Shown one piece after another: positions 36,171-44,598 of a DNA stretch of 64,000 nt (the first letter of the stretch is position 1; every line of letters begins with the position of its first letter). The translations under genes and the position numbers were made by a program. The DNA comes from PALSA-693 sp963781155 (GTDB taxonomy: Bacteria > Actinomycetota > Acidimicrobiia > Acidimicrobiales > Palsa-688): contig CAWAEC010000014.1 in the NCBI GenBank assembly GCA_963781155.1, forward strand, positions 496,001 to 560,000, written 5' to 3'. The notes beneath the pieces were generated by a model that had not been told where the DNA came from, ran no database searches, and saw only the letters and a program-made list of their open reading frames with translations.

Positions 36171-36971
36171 ATGACGAGCGTCGCCACCTACCGGGCGTCT
36201 CGGGAGCTGTTCGCCAATCTGGCGCTGCGGGAGCTGCGGTCGAAGTACAAGCGGTCGTTTCTGGGCTGGGCATGGTCCCTGGCGTACCCGCTCGCCACCA
36301 TGGTGGTGTACACCATTGTCTTCAAGTACTTCCTGCATATCAAGCCCGCTCCCGGAGTTCCGAGCGGTCTCAACGTATATGCGTTGTTTTTGTTGTGCGC
36401 CTTGCTGCCCTGGAACTTCTTCCAGATCAGCGTCATGACCTGCATCGGCAGCTTGACGGCCAACGAATCGCTCATCAAGAAGACCTACTTTCCGCGGGAG
36501 TTGCTGCCGGCCTCCACGGTCGGGGCCAATCTGGTGTCCCACCTCATCGAGATGGGTCTTCTGCTGGTCGCCCTTTTGGCGTTCGGCAACTGGCGCGCCG
36601 TGGTCTACCTGCCTTTCGTGCTGCTGCTGACGATCATCATGTCCATATTCGCCCTCGGATTCGGGCTGATGCTGAGCGCATTCAACGTCTACTTCCGGGA
36701 CATCCAGCACTTCATGGGCATTCTCTTTCTGGTGTGGTTGTATCTGACGCCCATCATCTATCCCCTCACGGTCGTCCCCGCCAAGTACGCGACCGTGCTG
36801 AAGCTCAACCCTATGACCGACGCTGCTCTGTCCTACCGGGCGGCCTGGTACGACGGAGTACACCCCGGTTGGCTCGAGTTGGGCTACTTCGCGGCGTGGG
36901 CTATCGGCATGTTCGTGGTGGGGTTGACGGTGTTCAACCGCCTCGAGGCCGGCCTGGCGGAGGAGCTGTGA
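36171..36971 (+). CDS. wzm: ABC-2 type polysaccharide exporter permease (Wzm-like)
   Basis: 266 residues from ATG 36171, with six membrane helices. 'RELFANLALRELRSKYKRSF' followed by 'LGWAWSLAYPLATMVVYTIV' is the N-terminal signature of Wzm/TagG permeases; 'FFQISVMTCIGSLTANESLI' and 'YFPRELLPAS' are also conserved. It forms the channel that moves lipid-linked O-antigen or teichoic-acid-like glycans across the membrane. Its TGA overlaps the GTG start of the ATPase gene. Confidence 0.92.
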   Translation: MTSVATYRASRELFANLALRELRSKYKRSFLGWAWSLAYPLATMVVYTIVFKYFLHIKPAPGVPSGLNVYALFLLCALLPWNFFQISVMTCIGSLTANESLIKKTYFPRELLPASTVGANLVSHLIEMGLLLVALLAFGNWRAVVYLPFVLLLTIIMSIFALGFGLMLSAFNVYFRDIQHFMGILFLVWLYLTPIIYPLTVVPAKYATVLKLNPMTDAALSYRAAWYDGVHPGWLELGYFAAWAIGMFVVGLTVFNRLEAGLAEEL

Positions 36972-38199
36972 GCGACCAGCCCCTCGCCGTCCAGGTCACC
37001 GGCGTGTCCAAGAAGTTTCGTCTCATCAGAGAGCGAAACAACACGCTGAAAGCCACCATCCTGCGAGGCCGGCGGGTGGTGGCCCAGGATTTCTGGGCAC
37101 TGAGGGACGTCTCATTCGAGGTCTTCTCCGGGGAAACATTCGGCCTCATTGGCGAGAACGGCTCGGGTAAGAGCACCATGCTCAAGTGCCTGACCAAGAT
37201 CCTGCGTCCGAATGAGGGCACCGTCATCGTCAACGGCAAGATCTCTGCGTTGCTCGAGCTCGGCGCCGGCTTCCACCCGGAGCTGACCGGACGAGAAAAT
37301 GTCTATCTCAACGGCGCCATCCTCGGGCTGTCGCAGAAAGAACTTCGCCGTCGCTTTGACGAGATCGTCGATTTTGCTGGCGTCGGATCATTTATCGATG
37401 AGCCGGTCAAGAACTACTCGTCCGGCATGTATGTACGTCTCGGCTTCTCGGTGGCGATCAACGTTGACCCCGACGTGCTGCTGGTGGACGAGGTGCTTGC
37501 CGTTGGCGACGAGGCGTTCCAACGCAAGTGCAACGAGAAGTTCGCGGAGCTGCGCAACGAGGGAAAGACGATTGTCCTCGTCAGCCACGGTCTGGGCATG
37601 GTGCAGAACCTGTGCCACCGGGTGGCGTGGTTCAGCCACGGCCGTCTGATGGACGTGGGCCGGCCGAGGGAGGTGATCGAGGCGTACACCGAGACGGTCC
37701 AGATCGACCGTCAGGTCGATGAGGAGGGCCATTCCCGGTGGGGTTCCGGCGAAGGCCGGATCACCTCTATCGAACTACGGGACCGAAGCGGCCGCCCGGT
37801 CGACCGGGTTCGCGGCGGCGATCTGGCCAGCTTCCGGTTGCGATACGAGCTGATGGAGGCCATCGAACGTCCGGTGTTCGGGATGTCCATTCGCACCATC
37901 GACGGCTTTGAGATTTCAGCGCTGCAGACCCGGGACGTCGACTGTGTACCAGAGAAGCTCGAGGGCAGCGGCTACGTCGACGTGACCTTTGACCCATCCG
38001 GCTTCTGCCGGGGACCTACGACGTCTCGGTAGCGCTCACCGACTACACGTCACTGCACCAGTATGACGCTCGTATTGACGTGCTGCGCTTCGATGTCGAG
38101 CGGGGGGCACTACGGGAGATGGCTGGAGTCGTGGCTCTCGGCGGGAAATGGAAGATCGAGAACCTGGACTCCGTCGTCTGCCGTGGGAGCGATACCTGA
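36968..38199 (+). CDS. wzt: ABC exporter ATPase with carbohydrate-binding C-terminus (Wzt-like; frame break)
   Basis: About 410 residues. The ATPase domain has Walker A 'GLIGENGSGKST', signature 'NYSSGMYVRLGFSVA' and Walker B 'DVLLVDEVLAVGD', with the 'LELGAGFHPELTGRENVYLN' stretch typical of Wzt/TagH. A beta-sandwich domain of about 150 residues follows ('GRITSIELRDRSGRPVDRV'), which in Wzt recognises the non-reducing end of the exported glycan. Near 38008 the frame must change; then 'LPGTYDVSVALTDYTSLHQY' and 'ENLDSVVCRGSDT' finish at TGA 38197-38199. Its last 90 bp lie antisense to the end of a glycosyltransferase gene. Confidence 0.88.
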
Positions 38200-39789
38200 A
38201 ACCAGGTAGGCCCAGGTGTCGGTGGCGTAGTCGTCCCAGGAGCGGCGGGGGATGCGGGTGGCTTGGGCGGCGAGGTGGTCGCGTAGGGCGGGGTCGAGGA
38301 GGAGTTGGCGCAGGGCGTTGGTGAGGTCTTGGTCGTTGCGGGGGTCGATGAGCAGGGCGCCGCCGTGGCGGGCGATGTCGCGCATGCTGCCGAAGTTGGA
38401 GGTGATGACGGGGGTGCCGCTGGCCAGTGATTCGGCGACGGGCAGGCCGAAGCCTTCGTGGAGGGAGGGGAAGACGGTGCAGTAGGCCTGCTGGTAGGCG
38501 GCCCAGAGCAGGTCGTCGGGTAGGCCGAGGATGGTTTGGACGGGTCGGTTGGCTTGGCGCAGGGTTTCCACCTGGGCGTCGAAGGGGGCGCTGTTCCAGG
38601 AGTTGCCGCCGACGAAGGCCAGGGTGAACTGCAGTCCTTCGCGCCAGAGCAGTTCGGCGGCGTGCAGCAGGGCCAGGTGGTTTTTGCGGGGTTCGTGGCT
38701 GCCGACGGCGAGCACGACGGGCAGGGTGCCGATGCGGAGCAGGTCGCGGGCTTGTTGCTTGGCGGTGTCGGTGGGAGTGTCGGCGTGGACGGGGAGGGGG
38801 ATGCAGGCGATATCGGGGCCGGTCTGGCCACTGCCGGCCAGCATCATCCGCCAACCCCGGTACTCCAGCGTGGCCGACCCGGAGATCGTGGCGATGCGAT
38901 CGACGCGGGCGGCCGCGGCGAGAAAGCCTGCGAACCTGATCGACATGCCCTCGGCGGCGGTCTCCGCCGCCATCACCGGCACACAGTCAAAACCTATTAA
39001 TCCGGTCGTCGATCCAGAAAAGCTGGCAAAGGCCTGATAGCGGGGAGCCTGCTCCAACTCGGCGGGCAGTTCGGGCACCAGATGAACACACCGCCACGGC
39101 ACGAGCACCGTGCTGTCGTCCGGCGGCGAGTCGGTCCCGGTCCGGGTGCGCCCGTTGAGCGCAGCCTCGGTCTCGACCGGGGTCAGGCGGCGATATGCCG
39201 TGTAGCCGTCGGTCCAGCCGATGAGCACGACGTCGTGGTCGCGCGTCCATCGTCGAGTCGCCTGTCGGGCCACACGCTGGATGCCGGTAGCGAACGGGTT
39301 GCGGGCCGTATCGTGAACGTCGACCAGCACCTGATCACGGACGACCTCCACCGCAGGCCAGTCGGTCGATTCGAGTAGCCCTCCGGCCTGAAGGCCGGCA
39401 AGCAGCGCTGGCAGCGAATTCCCGAGTCTGGAGGCGCGAACCAGCCGTCGCACGTCCGCCGTCTTTGGCAGGCGCCCGGTCAGTACAGCCAAACTCAGCC
39501 AGGCCTCGTTCGCTCCGCCGAGGCGCAGTGCCCGATCGAGCGCCGTCAGCAGCGTCCGCCCCGACGACGTCGGAACCGGCCCGCCGAGTGTGGTGAGGAC
39601 AGTCTCGATCCGGCTGGCGAGAGCCTGGTTTCGTTGCCGGGATCCCCGAGTAAGGAGCGCGGTGAGATCAGCGGTCCCATCAGCATCAGGATCGGTGCTG
39701 CCACCGGACCGCAACCGGGCTGCCAGGGGGCCTCCCATCACAGGTTCGAGGCGGGCCGGGTGCGCCGCGGCCCCGCTGCGGTCGACCAT
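38110..39789 (-). CDS. GT4-type glycosyltransferase with helical N-terminal domain (copy A1)
   Basis: 559 residues in two parts. Residues of about 1-150 form a helical region ending in 'LAVLTGRLPKTADVRRLVRA' and 'VLVDVHDTARNPFATGIQRV'. The rest is a GT-B glycosyltransferase with 'GSHEPRKNHLALLHAAELLW' and the E-x7-E motif in 'SLHEGFGLPVAESLASGTPV'. The last 220 catalytic residues are encoded by DNA identical to the gene at 40812 (38201-38869). The final 29 residues after 'YATDTWAYLV' are read from the antisense strand of wzt. It is the last gene of the minus-strand operon and probably adds a sugar to the exported glycan; donor and acceptor are unknown. Confidence 0.82.
   Translation of the reverse strand: MVDRSGAAAHPARLEPVMGGPLAARLRSGGSTDPDADGTADLTALLTRGSRQRNQALASRIETVLTTLGGPVPTSSGRTLLTALDRALRLGGANEAWLSLAVLTGRLPKTADVRRLVRASRLGNSLPALLAGLQAGGLLESTDWPAVEVVRDQVLVDVHDTARNPFATGIQRVARQATRRWTRDHDVVLIGWTDGYTAYRRLTPVETEAALNGRTRTGTDSPPDDSTVLVPWRCVHLVPELPAELEQAPRYQAFASFSGSTTGLIGFDCVPVMAAETAAEGMSIRFAGFLAAAARVDRIATISGSATLEYRGWRMMLAGSGQTGPDIACIPLPVHADTPTDTAKQQARDLLRIGTLPVVLAVGSHEPRKNHLALLHAAELLWREGLQFTLAFVGGNSWNSAPFDAQVETLRQANRPVQTILGLPDDLLWAAYQQAYCTVFPSLHEGFGLPVAESLASGTPVITSNFGSMRDIARHGGALLIDPRNDQDLTNALRQLLLDPALRDHLAAQATRIPRRSWDDYATDTWAYLVSGIAPTADDGVQVLDLPFPAESHDSSHLP
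38201..38869. repeat. 669-bp identical block, copy 1
   Basis: Base for base I see no difference from 40861-41529 (constant offset 2660, direct orientation). It covers the C-terminal catalytic part of the glycosyltransferase and stops sharply on both sides. Confidence 0.93.
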
Positions 39790-39829
39790 GCGTCCCCGAC
39801 CGCGTCCCCTACCGCGACCGGGACCAGGG

Positions 39830-40768
39830 TCACGGGTGGCTCCGAACGCGACCGACCAGCCCGCTGGCAGCGCGGAGTGGCTGCGTCACCCGCCATGAGG
39901 TGGACTCCTGCAGGTCGACGACGCGCTGTCGCAGGCCGTGCGCTTCCGCGACGAGCTGGCTTCGCTCCAGTTGCAGCGCTTGCAGCTCCTTGTTGTGGGC
40001 TTGCCAATCCTGAGCGAGAGCTGGCTGGACCACCGAAGCCCCCCAGCGGGCGATCGCCTGAGTGCGCCACCGGATCACTTCTTCGCGAAGCGCAGTAATC
40101 TCCGCAGCTCGCTCCTGCGCCAGCGCGACCGCCTCTGTGGCCGCCGCCTGGCACTCGCGCACGTCAGCGCTCACGTAGTCGTCTCGCACGCAGGCGGGAT
40201 AGCTCAGAGACGGCGCGAGCTGCTCGTTTCGTTCCTCCGACACGTAGAAACAAGACACGCCGTCGAAAAGACAGAATCGGTACCGTGCCTCAGCGACGAG
40301 GTCCGCCCAAACGCCGCGCGCGGTGGGGGTGTCGGGCGAAAGGTTCTCTATCACCAGCACCCAGGGGCGCCATTTTTCGAGATCGATGCCTGCCGCCATC
40401 TCCGGCCCCGAGCCCGGCGCTTCCAACCACATGAAATGGATGTGCAGCTGGGCCCACCCGGCGCGTTGCAGGATCGAATCGAGCTCTTGCGACGACGCCC
40501 CCGGTTCGGCCGTCCCGACCACCACATCGTCCGGCCGGCGCTCGCGGTGCAACCCGGCCACCTCGGGGTTGGGCTCGACGATGACGCCGCTCCATCCCCG
40601 GGCGTAAAAGGCGGTGCTGACCGACTCGGCGCGCCCGGGGTTGCTTCTGACTTCGACGTAGCGCCCGGGTCCGGCGCCGCGAAGGGCGCGCCACAGAACG
40701 ACATCCTCGGCGTTTCGGCTGTGGGACTGGAACGGGGAAGTCACGGCGTCATCGTAGATGGGTCTCAT
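39830..40768 (-). CDS. FkbM-family methyltransferase-like protein with coiled-coil tail; active-site motifs altered
   Basis: 312 residues from ATG 40768. The FkbM pattern is clear: 'FQSHSRNAEDVVLWRALRG', 'YVEVRSNPGRAESVSTAFYA', 'RGWSGVIVEPNPE' and 'EKWRPWVLVIENLSPDTP'. However, the SAM loop usually reads V-D-V-G-A-N and is V-E-V-R-S-N here. The usual K-I-D-V-E-G-A-E motif is replaced by 'MWLEAPGSG'. It may therefore not methylate. The C-terminus is a coiled coil rich in A/E/Q/R ending in 'STSWRVTQPLR', a tail also seen in many surface-glycan glycosyltransferases. It is encoded between two paralogous glycosyltransferase genes. Confidence 0.75.
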   Translation of the reverse strand: MRPIYDDAVTSPFQSHSRNAEDVVLWRALRGAGPGRYVEVRSNPGRAESVSTAFYARGWSGVIVEPNPEVAGLHRERRPDDVVVGTAEPGASSQELDSILQRAGWAQLHIHFMWLEAPGSGPEMAAGIDLEKWRPWVLVIENLSPDTPTARGVWADLVAEARYRFCLFDGVSCFYVSEERNEQLAPSLSYPACVRDDYVSADVRECQAAATEAVALAQERAAEITALREEVIRWRTQAIARWGASVVQPALAQDWQAHNKELQALQLERSQLVAEAHGLRQRVVDLQESTSWRVTQPLRAASGLVGRVRSHP

Positions 40769-40811
40769 CCTGCCCGGGCAGGACCACAGACTCGGGGGGA
40801 TCAGCCCTCGG

Positions 40812-42440
40812 TCACACCTCGGGCTCGGGGTGACAACTGTCACGCGGTATCCGGCCCTCGACCAGGTAGGCCCAGGTGTCGGTGGCGTAGTCGTCCCAGG
40901 AGCGGCGGGGGATGCGGGTGGCTTGGGCGGCGAGGTGGTCGCGTAGGGCGGGGTCGAGGAGGAGTTGGCGCAGGGCGTTGGTGAGGTCTTGGTCGTTGCG
41001 GGGGTCGATGAGCAGGGCGCCGCCGTGGCGGGCGATGTCGCGCATGCTGCCGAAGTTGGAGGTGATGACGGGGGTGCCGCTGGCCAGTGATTCGGCGACG
41101 GGCAGGCCGAAGCCTTCGTGGAGGGAGGGGAAGACGGTGCAGTAGGCCTGCTGGTAGGCGGCCCAGAGCAGGTCGTCGGGTAGGCCGAGGATGGTTTGGA
41201 CGGGTCGGTTGGCTTGGCGCAGGGTTTCCACCTGGGCGTCGAAGGGGGCGCTGTTCCAGGAGTTGCCGCCGACGAAGGCCAGGGTGAACTGCAGTCCTTC
41301 GCGCCAGAGCAGTTCGGCGGCGTGCAGCAGGGCCAGGTGGTTTTTGCGGGGTTCGTGGCTGCCGACGGCGAGCACGACGGGCAGGGTGCCGATGCGGAGC
41401 AGGTCGCGGGCTTGTTGCTTGGCGGTGTCGGTGGGAGTGTCGGCGTGGACGGGGAGGGGGATGCAGGCGATATCGGGGCCGGTCTGGCCACTGCCGGCCA
41501 GCATCATCCGCCAACCCCGGTACTCCAGCTGTGCGGCCGCGCACGTGGTGGCGATGCGATCGGCGCGGGCGGCCGCGGCGAGATAGTTGGCAAAGCCCAC
41601 CGACATGCCCTCGGCGGTGGTCTCCGCCGCCATCACCGGCACACAGTCGTGCCCGATCAAACCCGTCGTAGATCCGGCATACATGACAAAGGCCTGATAG
41701 TGCTGAGTGCGAATCGGCTCCACTGGGAGTTCGGCGACCAGATGCGTGCAGCGCCAGGGCACGATGACCGTGCTCTTTTGGGCGGTAGCCTCCACCGGCT
41801 TTTCTTTTGCGCCGTTCAGGGCCCAGTCGATCTCCGCCGCGGAGAGGAGCCGGAAGTTCGCGTATCCCTCGGTCCAGCCGACGATGAGCGCCTGGTGGTC
41901 GCGCTTCCAGCGCCGGGCTGTTTCTCGAGCGACCCGCTGGATCCCGGTGGCGAACAAGTTGCGGGCGGTGTGATGGAGGTCCACCAGTACTTTCCCGGTG
42001 ATAACCTCAATGGGCTGCCAGCGGCCGGCGTCAAGCTGTCCGGCGTCGATCAGCGCCTGGTTGAGCGCAGGAAGCGCCCCGTCCAGCCGGGAAGCGCGAA
42101 CGGTTCGCTGGACCGTGGGGGAATCGGGGAGCCGGCCGGTCAATACCGCCAGGGCCAGCCAGGTCAGGGGTCGGGTTGGATCAGTCAGCGCATCCGCCAG
42201 GGCGGCGAGCAACTCGTGCGACGGCCGCCCGTCGACGGGCGAGTCGAGCGCCCGCAACAGGGTTTCGATCCGATCCCGGATCGCCGCGGCGCGCTCAACG
42301 TCGTTGCCGTCCAGGACTTCGAGCAGTCCGCCCGAGCCGGCCGGCGAACGCTCCATGGTCGCCCGGACTCTGGCCCGCAGCCGGCCGATCGCGTCGCGGG
42401 TCGCAGAACCTGCTGTCAGGGAGGGATGCTGCTGTCTCAT
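40812..42440 (-). CDS. GT4-type glycosyltransferase with helical N-terminal domain (copy A2)
   Basis: 542 residues, with the same architecture as the 38110 gene. The N-terminal half is only moderately similar ('LAVLTGRLPDSPTVQRTVRA', 'VLVDLHHTARNLFATGIQRV'), but from 'LEYRGWRMMLAGSGQTGPDI' to 'YATDTWAYLV' both protein and DNA are identical. The C-terminal tail 'EGRIPRDSCHPEPEV' is unique. The GT-B motifs 'HEGFGLPVAE' and 'GSHEPRKNH' are present. Its ATG overlaps the stop of the upstream GT-C gene (ATGA, 42437-42440), showing translational coupling. Confidence 0.83.
   Translation of the reverse strand: MRQQHPSLTAGSATRDAIGRLRARVRATMERSPAGSGGLLEVLDGNDVERAAAIRDRIETLLRALDSPVDGRPSHELLAALADALTDPTRPLTWLALAVLTGRLPDSPTVQRTVRASRLDGALPALNQALIDAGQLDAGRWQPIEVITGKVLVDLHHTARNLFATGIQRVARETARRWKRDHQALIVGWTEGYANFRLLSAAEIDWALNGAKEKPVEATAQKSTVIVPWRCTHLVAELPVEPIRTQHYQAFVMYAGSTTGLIGHDCVPVMAAETTAEGMSVGFANYLAAAARADRIATTCAAAQLEYRGWRMMLAGSGQTGPDIACIPLPVHADTPTDTAKQQARDLLRIGTLPVVLAVGSHEPRKNHLALLHAAELLWREGLQFTLAFVGGNSWNSAPFDAQVETLRQANRPVQTILGLPDDLLWAAYQQAYCTVFPSLHEGFGLPVAESLASGTPVITSNFGSMRDIARHGGALLIDPRNDQDLTNALRQLLLDPALRDHLAAQATRIPRRSWDDYATDTWAYLVEGRIPRDSCHPEPEV
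40861..41529. repeat. 669-bp identical block, copy 2
   Basis: Direct repeat of 38201-38869. The flanks differ completely: an FkbM-like gene on one side here, wzt on the other copy's side. Confidence 0.93.
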
Positions 42441-44598
42441 GGGACTGGCCCGCCGTAGATGGTGAGCTCGCTCTGGGCGTAGTGCTGGGCGGGTCGGTCA
42501 ACGGATTGTTCCAGCTCGCGTGGGCTCTGCGCAGTGCCGATAAGTGCTGGCGTGAGGGTGACGGTGGGAGCGGCGGCACGGATCACGTTCGGCGTGGCGC
42601 CCAGCATCCACAGAGTTTTGCCCTCTGTTTTAAATGACGCGGCCACCTGTTGGAGTTGAGCGCCACCGATGACCGGTACGGCGAGCGACGAAACCGGCAC
42701 GTTGCACCAGCTGCGCAACGTCTGGGTGAGCACCGCCCCGTCGGCATCGTTGGCGGGAAACAGCACCGCGGCGTCCGGCCCGATGACGCGGCAGGTGTGG
42801 TCGATCAGCGGCAGGAAGTTGGCCTGACCCTGGAACCTGGCGACAGGCAGTGTGGCGCCCAACGGGAAGACGATCACTCCAGCTGCGCCGGCCACGAGGA
42901 CGCGTTGTCGCCACGCGGTCCCACGAAACAAGCGCTCGCAGAGCGAAGCAGCGCGGTCAATGGCTACCGCGGCTGCGAGGAACAGCAGCGGCAGCGGAGC
43001 CACGACATATCTCCGAATGGCCGTGATCTGAATCGGCGTATTGCTCGGATTCCAGATGTAGATGGCCGTGAGAGGTGCCGCGATGGCGAGAATGATGACG
43101 GCGGACGGAATCCCTCGCCGGATGGCCAGCACGGTAAGGATGCAAAGTCCGGCGATGCCCAGTATCAGTGCAATGGGACCGATGTACCACGAGATCCACT
43201 GCATCGATTGCTCGGCATACGTCTCTGGGTGCACTGGCACGCCGTCTGCTTGTTGCACCGAGCCGACCGCGGCCGCGACCGCTCCGCTGACCGGACGGGT
43301 CGGCCCGGCCGGTCGCAGGCTCCACGCCAGCACCAACCCGACCGCGATTACCCAGGCAGCAATAATGCTGATCTGTTTTCGGCGATCTGCCAGCCAGCTC
43401 ACGACTCCGCCGAGCGCAGGCCGGAAGAACATCACCGCGATGGCGACAAGGGTGGACAGCCCGAGCACCGCGTAGAGCTCCCACACCTGATGGTGCAGGG
43501 CGTGGTAATAGGGCCCTGATCGCCTCTGGACGTCGATTGTGCCCAGGATTGCGGGTGGGAGCACGCCGACGACGACGGCGACGTATATCCGCAGGAGCTG
43601 TGATCGCTCGTCCCGGTTCCGAGCGGCCAACCAGCCCACCGCCGCCAGCAACGGCAAGAGCATCAGGTAGGCGACCCCGTCTATGCGCGTCATCAGCGTG
43701 CCGCCCATTGCCAGACCTCCGACAAAGGCGACCGAGGTGCTGCGCTCTTCGTAGGCTCGCAGAAGCAGCCAGATTCCGCCCCAGAGCAGGACCTGGGTTG
43801 CGGGCTCGGAAAATGTGTCGCGCGAGAAGTACAGTTGCGGCAGCGATACGGCGAGAGCGCTGATCGCCGCCAGCATCAACCATGGGCGACGAATCAGCCG
43901 GCAGCCGGTGGCGTAGATCGCGCACAGGGCGAGAGCACCGAGGACAGCCGGAACCCGAAACAGGAGGGCATCCCCTCCCAGTTGATGCGCTTCTGCCAGT
44001 AGCACTGGTACCAGGTGCGCGAACTGGAACTCGAGAGTGCCCCCGGGGCGCGGTACATGCCAACCGAGGTCCAGTCGAACAGGTTGGCGTTGTTTCCCCA
44101 GGCGGCGCCTGCCGGTACCACCAGGCTCGAGTGCGAAGCCAGCCAACGCCCAGCCACTGTGTACACGCCGGGGTCGTAGGCGACTGCGACGTGATGGCTG
44201 ATATCAATGGCGTTCCACAGCGCGAACGCGAAAGCGACGAAGCACATGCCGACTGCAGGAGCTGTGAACGTCGCCGGCGAGGGCGTCGTGCCAGGAGGGC
44301 GCACCGGTCGCCCCAGATAGGTGCAGAGCGCAGTGCCCGCGGCCCCCAGCAGGAAGGCCGGGACAGCCGAGAAGTGGCCGACAACAGCCAGTAACAGGCC
44401 GAAGCCTCCGAATGAGAGGACGGCGGAGCAACCGACGACGACCAGGTAGTCAAACCAGACGGGCGTGCGGCCGACGGACTCGCCACCGAGCGAGCGGCCA
44501 TCGACCTCGTCCACCTCCGGCTGGCGCCGGCGCCGGGCGTGAAGTCCTGACCCCGACGGGGTGCGCTCGGCCGCAGTGCGAAAGGATGAGGCGCTCAT
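42437..44598 (-). CDS. Membrane GT-C glycosyltransferase (PMT/ArnT-like; frame break)
   Basis: About 720 residues. The N-terminal part from ATG 44598 has 'TPVWFDYLVVVGCSAVLSFG' and 'AYDPGVYTVAGRWLASHSSL', where the D-P-G-V-Y loop suits the acidic first-loop motif of GT-C enzymes. Near 44035 a five-G run marks a frame change; the rest ('FQFAHLVPVLLAEAHQLGGD', 'FRVPAVLGALALCAIYATG') has about ten membrane helices and a C-terminal periplasmic domain. Such enzymes use polyprenyl-phosphate sugars, which the DPM1-like genes nearby could supply. It overlaps its upstream and downstream genes by 4 nt each. Confidence 0.8.
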
